Shown here in pieces: positions 1 through 5,806 of a stretch of 6,024 nt of DNA. The translations under genes were made by a program, and so were the position numbers. Below the pieces are notes generated by a model. It was not told where the DNA came from. It ran no database searches and saw only the letters and a program-made list of their open reading frames with translations. The stretch lies in contig CALVZZ010000063.1 of NCBI GenBank assembly GCA_944372715.1, positions 1 to 6,024 of the forward strand. The letters are read 5' to 3'. Each line of letters opens with the position of its first letter. Position 1 is the stretch's first letter. The stretch is from an uncultured Clostridia bacterium (GTDB lineage Bacteria > Bacillota > Clostridia > Christensenellales > UBA1242).

Positions 1-719
1 CCAAATTTATATTTAAAAAATTCATCTATTGGCCCTGTATAAATTACTTTTTGATATTCAACATTTTTCAGACTTTCAAAACTCGTATTCAAAAGCACAT
101 CAGTTCCATCAAGTAATTTTTCTATAAGCTGATTATAACCACCTATAGGTATTCCCTGATATCTATCATTAAAATAATTGTTGTCATATACAAATCTTAA
201 AGGTAATCTTTTAATTATAAATGGTGGTAAATCTTTGCAATCTCTTCCCCATTGCTTTTCTGTATAACCTTTTATGAGTTTTTGATAAACATCTTTACCC
301 ACCAAATTTATAGCTTGTTCTTCCAAATTTTCAGGATTTTCTTTAAAAAATTCTTTTCTTTGGTTTTCTATTATTTGTTTTGCTTCCTGTGGTGTTTTAA
401 TTCCCCACATTTTACTAAATGTGTTCATATTGAACGGCATATTATATATTTCATTTTTATAAACAGCTATTGGAGAATTTATATAATTGTTAAACTCAAC
501 AAATTTATTTACATAATCCCAAACCATTTTATTGCTGGTATGAAAAATATGAGCACCATATTTATGTACATTTATATCTTCTATTTTATCACAGTATATA
601 TTCCCACCACTATGAGTTCTTTTATCTATAACTAAACATTTTAAACCTTTATTTTTTAATTCATAGGCACAAACAGCTCCAAATAATCCTGCGCCAACAA
701 TTAAATAATCATATTTCAT
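1..719 (-). CDS. glf: UDP-galactopyranose mutase, C-terminus cut off by window edge
   Basis: This flavoenzyme interconverts UDP-galactopyranose and UDP-galactofuranose in the cytoplasm and supplies galactofuranose for surface polysaccharides. The first 239 residues are visible; the family is usually about 370 residues, so roughly the last third lies outside the window. Seen in the translation: an N-terminal FAD-binding Rossmann motif GAGLFG (residues 9-14), HSGGN (36-40), the family signature KYGAHIFHT (53-61), GYTEKQWGR (151-159), DRYQGIPIGGY (185-195) and YTGPIDEFF (227-235). These are hallmark Glf blocks and no key block seen so far is missing. The ATG at 719 lies 18 bp after the stop of the upstream DUF4422 gene. 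It is preceded by an unusual G-run (723-728, GGGGGG on the coding strand) three bases from the ATG, which probably serves as the ribosome binding site. Same strand and tight spacing suggest co-transcription with the two upstream genes. The assignment to Glf is near certain. Confidence 0.96.
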   Translation of the reverse strand, partial: MKYDYLIVGAGLFGAVCAYELKNKGLKCLVIDKRTHSGGNIYCDKIEDINVHKYGAHIFHTSNKMVWDYVNKFVEFNNYINSPIAVYKNEIYNMPFNMNTFSKMWGIKTPQEAKQIIENQRKEFFKENPENLEEQAINLVGKDVYQKLIKGYTEKQWGRDCKDLPPFIIKRLPLRFVYDNNYFNDRYQGIPIGGYNQLIEKLLDGTDVLLNTSFESLKNVEYQKVIYTGPIDEFFKYKF

Positions 720-737
720 AATCCCCCCAACAAAAAA

Positions 738-1517
738 TTATAAATTAGTATCTTTAATTTTAATTCTTTGAACTTGTTTAATTTTTAAATTTTTGTTCTT
801 CTTTAACCAAGATATATAAATACCACATAATCTTTCTGCTAAAAAACCACTAACTCTGTATTCTCTAGTATTATAATCTTCACAAGGATAAGCTTTTTCG
901 TGTTTTTCCAAAATGTCAAATAACCACTCGCAATACTTGTTAAAAATTTCTTTTTTCATAACAAACATATTACAAAAGTAAGCAAAACCCGATCTCATAT
1001 ATCTTTTTGCAGTTTTATACATTTCTGGGTAGTCAGATTTAATAACATTTAAACAAAAATCCAAATCTCTGATATGATGCCCATTTGCAGTTTTGTAATG
1101 ATAATAGTTTGAAACACAAAATGACCTTTTGGGAACAATGACATCGTATTTATAAACAAAATTTTCTATGTTATCTTCTGTAAGCCCAAATTTTTTTATG
1201 TTTTCTTCCGTTACTTTTTCCATTTTCACATCAACAAAAGGCAATCTGCAAAATTTTTTATCTGCAAAAGACAAATATCTTCTATAATGAAAAAATCCAT
1301 AATATTCCGAATCTAAATTTTTCCAAGCCCAATATTGCGCCGTCAATTCACAATATCTTTTATTTTTTTCAGAAATATTATCCCCAACATTGTCATACAA
1401 ACAATTTTCTATTTTATTTTTTGCTAACGAAGTTCCAACTTGTATTGGTCTAACAAATTTATTTCTCATTGTTAAAGATGGTTTATGGCAAGATATTAAT
1501 ATGTTTATTTTATCCAC
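738..1517 (-). CDS. DUF4422 family protein, putative polysaccharide glycosyltransferase
   Basis: The protein is 259 residues with a GTG start and matches what I know of the DUF4422 family, which occurs in capsule and exopolysaccharide loci and is presumed to transfer sugars. Visible family blocks are PIQVGTSLA (24-32), a DNVGDNISEKN segment (42-52), YCELTAQYWAWKN (55-67), GFFHYRRYLSF (74-84), YDVIVPK (124-130), FCNMFVMKK (181-189) and GFLAERL (224-230). There is no signal peptide or membrane segment, so it probably works at the cytoplasmic face of the membrane on a lipid-linked glycan. It lies between the HD-domain gene (26-bp gap) and glf (18-bp gap) on the same strand. A UDP-galactofuranose-making enzyme directly downstream makes a galactofuranosyl transfer role attractive, but that is inference. 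Donor and acceptor cannot be read from the sequence. Confidence 0.9.
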   Translation of the reverse strand: MDKINILISCHKPSLTMRNKFVRPIQVGTSLAKNKIENCLYDNVGDNISEKNKRYCELTAQYWAWKNLDSEYYGFFHYRRYLSFADKKFCRLPFVDVKMEKVTEENIKKFGLTEDNIENFVYKYDVIVPKRSFCVSNYYHYKTANGHHIRDLDFCLNVIKSDYPEMYKTAKRYMRSGFAYFCNMFVMKKEIFNKYCEWLFDILEKHEKAYPCEDYNTREYRVSGFLAERLCGIYISWLKKNKNLKIKQVQRIKIKDTNL

Positions 1518-1524
1518 TTTATTT

Positions 1525-1530
1525 CTCCTT
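1525..1530 (-). promoter_or_regulatory. Ribosome binding site of the DUF4422 gene (fixes a GTG start)
   Basis: On the coding strand this reads AAGGAG, seven bases before the GTG at 1517-1515. The perfect Shine-Dalgarno site at normal spacing supports the GTG as the start, and shows that this gene is translated from its own site within the 26-bp gap after the HD-domain gene. Confidence 0.85.
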
Positions 1531-1543
1531 AATTTTTTACTAA

Positions 1544-2125
1544 TTAATTTTCAACCTTTTCATCAAGGTATGTAGCTTGTACATCAGCCATATGGAATAA
1601 AAGAGCAATTGGATATTTATAAAAAACATTTTTAATTGAATAACCACCCTTAACTCTTGAATCAAACTCTCCCATATGCCAATTGATAACCATAGCTTCT
1701 TCTCTTGTAAGTTTCATAAATCCACTTATTATATACACAGATTTTTCACCGTGGCCATAAGGTAAAGCATCATCAACAACATAGTATGGTTTTTGTACCC
1801 ATTGTCCATCAACCTTAACATTTTTTACATCTTCTTTATAATTATTAACTTTACAAATATCGTGCAACAAAGCACAAATTGTAGCACTTTCTAAACTAAA
1901 CTTCTCTTGCCATCTTTCACCATATTCACTTTCCAAAAGTTTAATAAATCTTTTAAAAACCTTTATTGTATGGTCACAAAGTCCACCTTTATAATTAGAA
2001 TGAAAAGTTGTACTTGCTGGCGCTTGAAAAAAATCACTTTTTTCAAGGTAAGAAAGCAAATTATCTGCTCCTTCTCTATCAATATTATAAAAAAGTTCAA
2101 TAAAATCTTCTTTTGTATATTCCAT
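1544..2125 (-). CDS. HD-domain phosphohydrolase-like protein
   Basis: This is a 193-residue soluble protein of the HD superfamily, whose members are metal-dependent phosphohydrolases, often acting on nucleotides or nucleic acids. The metal-ligand pattern is visible: H52 in GGLCDHT (48-53), the H88-D89 pair in ALLHDICK (85-92), H125 in YGHGEKS (123-129), H150 in INWHMG (147-152), and D181 in HMADVQATYLDE (178-189). This layout resembles stand-alone Bacillota and phage HD proteins related to the HD part of YhaM-type nucleases, but no RNA-binding OB domain is present. The start is taken at the ATG at 2125. A TTG 24 bases further upstream lies inside the predicted promoter and is unlikely. The substrate is unknown. 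The gene is transcribed away from walJ and is followed after 26 bp by the DUF4422 gene with no terminator between, so it probably heads the operon that ends in glf. Confidence 0.85.
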   Translation of the reverse strand: MEYTKEDFIELFYNIDREGADNLLSYLEKSDFFQAPASTTFHSNYKGGLCDHTIKVFKRFIKLLESEYGERWQEKFSLESATICALLHDICKVNNYKEDVKNVKVDGQWVQKPYYVVDDALPYGHGEKSVYIISGFMKLTREEAMVINWHMGEFDSRVKGGYSIKNVFYKYPIALLFHMADVQATYLDEKVEN

Positions 2126-2131
2126 AAATTC

Positions 2132-2160
2132 TTTATATAATATAAACAAATAAATGTCAA
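2132..2160 (-). promoter_or_regulatory. Sigma-A type promoter for the HD-domain gene; possibly leaderless
   Basis: On the minus strand there is a perfect -35 TTGACA (2160-2155), a 17-base spacer and a -10-like TATAAA (2137-2132). A start site six to seven bases downstream would fall on or next to the A of the ATG at 2125, leaving essentially no leader. No good Shine-Dalgarno precedes the ATG, only a weak AAAGAA that overlaps the -10. Confidence 0.65.
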
Positions 2161-2175
2161 ATGTTTTATGTTAAA

Positions 2176-2204
2176 TTGACTTTTAGTTAATTTTATAGTA
2201 TTAT
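2176..2204 (+). promoter_or_regulatory. Sigma-A type promoter for walJ-htrA; near-leaderless
   Basis: The -35 TTGACT (2176-2181), a 17-base spacer and the -10 TATTAT (2199-2204) match the sigma-A consensus well. A start near 2210-2212 would leave only two to four bases before the ATG at 2214. The bases just before the ATG (TTCGACAT) contain no purine-rich Shine-Dalgarno. The -35 lies 15 bp from the -35 of the divergent promoter, so the two polymerase sites are back to back and could influence each other. Confidence 0.7.
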
Positions 2205-2213
2205 ATTCGACAT

Positions 2214-2993
2214 ATGAGAGTTTGTAATTTAAGTTCTGGGAGTGATGGAAATTTAACATATATTGAATGTGGTGAAACGAAAGTATTAATTGATGATGGG
2301 CTTTCTTTAAAAGAAACGACAAAACGCCTTTGTTTATTAGGAGTTAGCCCTGTTGAAATTAATGCTGTTTTAGTTACTCACGAACATACAGATCACATCA
2401 AAGGCATAGATAATTTATGTTCAAAGTATAACATTCCTGTATATGTTCATAAAGACGGATTGATTTCTTTAAAAAGTAAAATTACAAAAAATATAAAAAT
2501 AATTCCGTTTGATGATTTTGATTTTGAAATTGGGAATTTAGGTGTACAATCTTTTGCTATTCCACACGATGTTGAAAGATGTAGTGGTTATAATTTATAT
2601 GAAAATAATAAAAAAATAAGTATTTTGACAGATTTAGGACATACTACAACTGAGATTGTTAATAATCTTGCTGGCAGTACCCTTGTTTATCTGGAAGCAA
2701 ACCACGATGTCAATCTTTTAATGAACAATCCTAAATATCCATATTCGCTTAAAAAAAGAATTTTGGGAAATTTTGGACATTTATCAAATGAAAGTAGTGC
2801 AAAAGTAATATATCAACTTTTACAAAATGGAACAAAACAAATTGTTTTATCACATTTGAGTAAAGAAAATAACTCTCCCAACACAGCTTATGAACAAGTT
2901 GTAAATTATCTGCAAAATAGAGGTGTTGAAGAAGGGGTTCACATTAAAATTGATGTTGCAACAACCAATCCAGGTGCAATTTTTAAACTATAA
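2214..2993 (+). CDS. walJ: WalJ/YycJ family metallo-beta-lactamase-fold hydrolase
   Basis: This is a 259-residue cytoplasmic metallo-beta-lactamase-fold protein, close to the usual length of WalJ (YycJ), which belongs to the WalRK cell-wall regulon cluster in Bacillus and is linked to coordinating wall metabolism with replication. Visible features are SSGSDGN (7-13), LIDDGLS (25-31), the dinuclear metal motif THEHTDH (55-61), further probable ligands H118 in IPHD, D140 in TDLGH and H214 in LSHLSKENN, and the EANHD (161-165) and FGHLSNE (187-193) segments typical of this subfamily. All core metal ligands are present, so it should be active; the substrate is unsettled for the family and DNA or phosphodiester is likely. 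It begins at the first ATG behind its own promoter and is followed after 22 bp by an HtrA-like protease gene, matching the yycJ-htrC order known in Bacillus. No walR, walK, walH or walI lies upstream here. Confidence 0.93.
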   Translation: MRVCNLSSGSDGNLTYIECGETKVLIDDGLSLKETTKRLCLLGVSPVEINAVLVTHEHTDHIKGIDNLCSKYNIPVYVHKDGLISLKSKITKNIKIIPFDDFDFEIGNLGVQSFAIPHDVERCSGYNLYENNKKISILTDLGHTTTEIVNNLAGSTLVYLEANHDVNLLMNNPKYPYSLKKRILGNFGHLSNESSAKVIYQLLQNGTKQIVLSHLSKENNSPNTAYEQVVNYLQNRGVEEGVHIKIDVATTNPGAIFKL

Positions 2994-3005
2994 AACTGCT
3001 AGCAT

Positions 3006-3011
3006 AAGGAG
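3006..3011 (+). promoter_or_regulatory. Ribosome binding site of the HtrA-like gene (fixes the start at 3016)
   Basis: AAGGAG lies four bases before the ATG at 3016. It selects this start over an in-frame ATG at 2923 that would lie inside walJ and would bury the signal peptide behind 31 extra residues. Confidence 0.88.
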
Positions 3012-3015
3012 AATT

Positions 3016-4038
3016 ATGAAAGCAGTTTTTTTATTTATTATTTTTTCTTTTGTTAACCTTGGTCTTTGTGGTTGTAATTTTATGACAACAGCAGATTCAA
3101 CTGTTGATATGACTCCAGGGCTGATTAAAGTTTCAGAAAATTTACCCACAACAGAGGTTGTTAATGCCGTAAAAAGTGCAGTTGTAGGTATAACTGCAAC
3201 CTTATCCGATGGTTATAGTGTTGGAAGTGGTGTAGCAATAGCACCCGATGGCTACATATTAACAAATCATCACGTTGTTGAAGGTGCAAACAGTTTAAAA
3301 GTTTATTTAGCAAACAATACTGATGCAAAAGCAAATACATTATGGAGTGATAGCGCATTAGATTTGGCAATCATTAAAACAAATATAAATATTCCTTATC
3401 TTGATACATCACCATCAAGCAATTTAAAAGTAGGAGAAGATGTTATAGCAATTGGCACGCCTTTAACATTGCAATTTAAACACACAGTTACAAAAGGCAT
3501 TATAAGTGCTTTAAATAGAAGTTTGGAAATTTCAAATTTAGGTGGAACAACAACTTTAATGCAAAACCTTATACAACACGATGCAAGTATAAATCCAGGT
3601 AATAGTGGTGGTCCACTTATTAATTCATCTGGAAAAGTTGTAGGCATAAACACACTTAAAGCATCTGATGCAGAAGGAATTGCATTTGCTATTCCTATTG
3701 AAGTTGCAAGTGCAATAACAAACAGAATTGTTCAAAATGTTAATAATAAAGTTCCAAGTTTAGGAGTTTTTGCCTATGATGTGGAATTGGCAAAATTTAC
3801 AAACAAAACACAATTCAATTCAGGTGTTTATGTTGAAGATGTTAAACAAAACAGCATTTTTGACAATGCTGGAATTAAAAATGGAGATATCATTATAGAA
3901 ATAAATGACACACCATTAAATTCAATGATTGATTTTAGAAAATTACTCTACTCTTTAAACGATGGAGATGAAATTTCTTTAAAAATTTTGAGAAAGGACG
4001 AAACACTTATTTTAAGAACAAAAATTGAGTGCAAATAA
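3016..4038 (+). CDS. HtrA/DegP-family serine protease with PDZ domain, probable lipoprotein
   Basis: This is a 340-residue envelope quality-control protease (trypsin-like fold, S1C/HtrA type). A short signal peptide (residues 1-19, one Lys then a hydrophobic stretch) ends at L-C-G-C, a plausible lipobox with Cys20 as the lipidated residue, so the enzyme is probably anchored to the outer face of the membrane. The catalytic triad is intact: H86 in LTNHHVV (82-88), D116 in DLAIIK (116-121), and S197 in the signature NPGNSGGPL (193-201). GIAFAIP (221-227) closes the protease domain. A single PDZ domain follows, about 245-337, with GVYVEDVKQNS (270-280), DNAGIKNGDIIIEIND (283-298) and a final LKILRKDE strand. 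One PDZ and about 340-400 residues is normal for the family. Position after walJ suggests the HtrC (YycK) counterpart. A lipid anchor rather than a membrane helix would be somewhat unusual; a non-cleaved membrane anchor is the alternative. Confidence 0.93.
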   Translation: MKAVFLFIIFSFVNLGLCGCNFMTTADSTVDMTPGLIKVSENLPTTEVVNAVKSAVVGITATLSDGYSVGSGVAIAPDGYILTNHHVVEGANSLKVYLANNTDAKANTLWSDSALDLAIIKTNINIPYLDTSPSSNLKVGEDVIAIGTPLTLQFKHTVTKGIISALNRSLEISNLGGTTTLMQNLIQHDASINPGNSGGPLINSSGKVVGINTLKASDAEGIAFAIPIEVASAITNRIVQNVNNKVPSLGVFAYDVELAKFTNKTQFNSGVYVEDVKQNSIFDNAGIKNGDIIIEINDTPLNSMIDFRKLLYSLNDGDEISLKILRKDETLILRTKIECK

Positions 4039-4124
4039 AAACACGGAAAAGAAAATTTGCAGAGCAAATTTTCAAAACTGCTATGCAGTTTTAGAGCAGG
4101 GATTACCCCTGCTCTTTTCCGTGT
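4032..4124 (-). terminator. Likely intrinsic terminator for the metalloprotease gene
   Basis: Read on the minus strand, the closing arm of the cloverleaf outer stem ends in CCGTGT and runs directly into TTTTATTT (4040-4033), giving a strong structured stem followed by a U-rich tract. On the plus strand the same element is followed by CCTTCTTG, so termination of the walJ-htrA transcript there is less convincing. The A/T arms of hairpins 1 and 2 could give weak bidirectional termination. Confidence 0.55.
4041..4124. repeat. 84-bp compound palindrome folding as a four-way cloverleaf; possible mobile repeat
   Basis: The ends are an 11-bp perfect inverted repeat, ACACGGAAAAG (4041-4051) and CTTTTCCGTGT (4114-4124). 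Inside are three adjacent perfect hairpins. Hairpin 1 is 4051-4073 (10-bp stem, loop AGA). Hairpin 2 is 4074-4092 (8-bp stem, loop TAT). Hairpin 3 is 4093-4115 (9-bp stem, loop ATTAC). With the outer stem at nine pairs, 72 of 84 bases pair and only base 4050 is free outside the loops. GC is 34 of 84, higher than the surroundings. It begins two bases after the HtrA-like stop codon and runs 22 bases into the convergent metalloprotease gene. Its compactness and exact boundaries suggest a discrete inserted unit, such as a MITE-like or REP-like element, but only one copy is in view. It could instead be an elaborate terminator or structured RNA. Confidence 0.75.
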
Positions 4125-5806
4125 CCTTCTTGTAAAAGTTTATTTTCTTTTTTTCTTGCAATGCTTTTTCTCACATTATAAACATCAACCATACACTTTG
4201 CAACAATTTTTGCATTTTCTGACAATATATCAAAATTAGCTTCTGGATCGGCACTGTTCGTACAAGCTTTTAACTCATAATATGCTTCATTGATTTCTAT
4301 TGAAGACCCAATGTCAAAAATTTTCTTTGTTGCGTCAGCCAGCTTATTAAAATTTTTCATACCTATTTTATTGGCGAACTTTAATCTATCTTCAGACATT
4401 CTACATTCAATAATGTCCTGCAAATTTTCATCTAAAAAGTCTTTTAATAAAGGGAAAGCTTTACTATAATCTGATCTAGTAAATTTTGCATTACCAATAG
4501 AAAAACCATCTTGTTTACATAAATCATAAACCTTTAAAGCAAGATAATCATTTATAACTTCATTTAGTGGAGTATATCTTCTTGAAGTGTCTTCATAACT
4601 ATCAAATCCTATTTTTGTATCAACAATATAACCATTAATCTGTAATATATCAGATTCTATAATGTGGTTCATTTCGTGAATTAATGCACTTGTATCTAAA
4701 TTAAAATATTGAGGCGTAATGCACAGACAATGAATTTCATTCTCTTTAGAATGCATAGCATACATACATCCAACAGTATTAAAATTATCAATTACAAAAT
4801 TTTGAAGCATTGTGGTAAACAATATATTCGAACCCATAATTGGTGATTTTTTAATAATTTCAACTCCGTGCTGAATATAAGGACAGGATTTTGAAATTTT
4901 GATATTTGCCATCATCTTTATATAATCATAGCCATCATAAAGACTTTGCTCTCCAAAAAATTTAATAAGCTCTGGATTTTTTTTAAAACTTTTGTATTTT
5001 TCACCTTCAAATCCCAAAGCTTTGTACAATTTAATTCTTTGCTCAATATCATATTGCGTAACAAAATCATCATTTTTTTCTAAAATATCTTTAAATGTTT
5101 CAATAAGATTGATTTTATCCTTATTATTTCTTAAATCTATGTTTCTTTTAGTAAAAATGTAATTTAAAATAAATTCATCTATTTGCGCATCTCTACTATT
5201 TGATTTTTCAAACATATCAGATTCTAAATCATTAAAAGTTTTTTCTACAGAATCAAGCACTTCATCCCAGCCTTCATAAGTTTTTTGATAATATTTATAC
5301 CAAGTTTCACTCATTTCTCTTAATTTTATATGCAATTCTCTAGATATCTTTTTATCTTTTAATGCCGACAACACAAATGCACGATATTGTTCAAAAGCTG
5401 GTTTTGGTTCTGGAAATTTTTTTAAATCAAGTGCATCTAGAAGATATGCCAAATTTTTAGCCGACCACACTGACAACCTTCTGCCTCCGTTTTTTACATC
5501 AGCAATCATTTCAACAAATGTTGTATATAAAAAATCTATATTAGAATGAATATTATAGGTTGAAAAAAAATCTCTGACTACATTTTTTTTAAGCTCTTTA
5601 AAATGAGAAACAATAGAAGAGCCTGTGGAATATTTATACAAAGGCGAAAATTCACCCAAAAATAGATAAGTTGTATTTTTTAATCTATTCGTAATACGCT
5701 CTCTATACTTTTCTCCATAAAACTTGACAAAGTATTCAATACATTGATCTAATTTTCCATCTAGTGGATTAAAAATATCAACATCACCAACAACATATTT
5801 AAGCAT
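4103..5806 (-). CDS. Uncharacterised HExxH zinc metalloprotease-like protein (gluzincin-type)
   Basis: This protein has 567 residues and I do not recognise a named family. Numbering from the ATG at 5806, residues 377-381 read HEMNH within SALIHEMNHIIES, a classic HExxH zinc site. NEVIND follows at 415-420, 35 residues after the second His, and its Glu416 fits the third zinc ligand of gluzincin proteases. The preceding segment (about 325-370, containing CMYAMHSKENEIHCLCITP) probably forms the beta sheet beside the active-site helix. The first 300 residues are charged and probably helical, with no signal peptide or membrane segment, so the protein is probably cytoplasmic. The C-terminus after about 425 is also helical and charged. 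The start is the ATG at 5806, because an in-frame GTG at 5815 overlaps the Shine-Dalgarno. The last six residues, HGKEQG, and the stop are encoded by the cloverleaf element at 4041-4124, so the native C-terminus was probably different. It overlaps the preceding reading frame by 8 bp, indicating translational coupling. The substrate is unknown. Confidence 0.8.
   Translation of the reverse strand: MLKYVVGDVDIFNPLDGKLDQCIEYFVKFYGEKYRERITNRLKNTTYLFLGEFSPLYKYSTGSSIVSHFKELKKNVVRDFFSTYNIHSNIDFLYTTFVEMIADVKNGGRRLSVWSAKNLAYLLDALDLKKFPEPKPAFEQYRAFVLSALKDKKISRELHIKLREMSETWYKYYQKTYEGWDEVLDSVEKTFNDLESDMFEKSNSRDAQIDEFILNYIFTKRNIDLRNNKDKINLIETFKDILEKNDDFVTQYDIEQRIKLYKALGFEGEKYKSFKKNPELIKFFGEQSLYDGYDYIKMMANIKISKSCPYIQHGVEIIKKSPIMGSNILFTTMLQNFVIDNFNTVGCMYAMHSKENEIHCLCITPQYFNLDTSALIHEMNHIIESDILQINGYIVDTKIGFDSYEDTSRRYTPLNEVINDYLALKVYDLCKQDGFSIGNAKFTRSDYSKAFPLLKDFLDENLQDIIECRMSEDRLKFANKIGMKNFNKLADATKKIFDIGSSIEINEAYYELKACTNSADPEANFDILSENAKIVAKCMVDVYNVRKSIARKKENKLLQEGHGKEQG

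Noticed and set aside
252..635. 127-codon plus-strand open frame
   Set aside because: It lies wholly antisense to glf and translates to a Phe/Ile/Tyr-rich sequence, as expected from the complement of an AT-rich gene. Glf motifs prove the minus strand is coding.
2126..2149. TTG start giving the HD protein eight extra residues
   Set aside because: The TTG lies between the -35 and -10 of the predicted promoter, so it would not be transcribed, and the ATG at 2125 suits the family length.
1963..2322. 119-codon minus-strand open frame spanning the HD gene start, the divergent promoters and the walJ start
   Set aside because: It is in another frame from the HD gene, is antisense to walJ, crosses both promoters and has no recognisable domain. 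It is a chance frame in AT-rich DNA.
2923..3015. Extended HtrA start at the ATG at 2923 inside walJ
   Set aside because: It would put 31 non-hydrophobic residues before an evident signal peptide. The AAGGAG site at 3006-3011 selects the ATG at 3016.
4041..4124. Cloverleaf as a tRNA gene
   Set aside because: There are four stems, but the arm lengths (9, 10, 8, 9) and loops of 3, 3 and 5 bases do not fit tRNA, which needs seven-base anticodon and T loops and GTTC-type conserved bases.
4057..4239. 60-codon plus-strand open frame starting in the cloverleaf
   Set aside because: Most of it is antisense to the metalloprotease C-terminal region and the start is made by the hairpins. It has no Shine-Dalgarno and no recognisable product.
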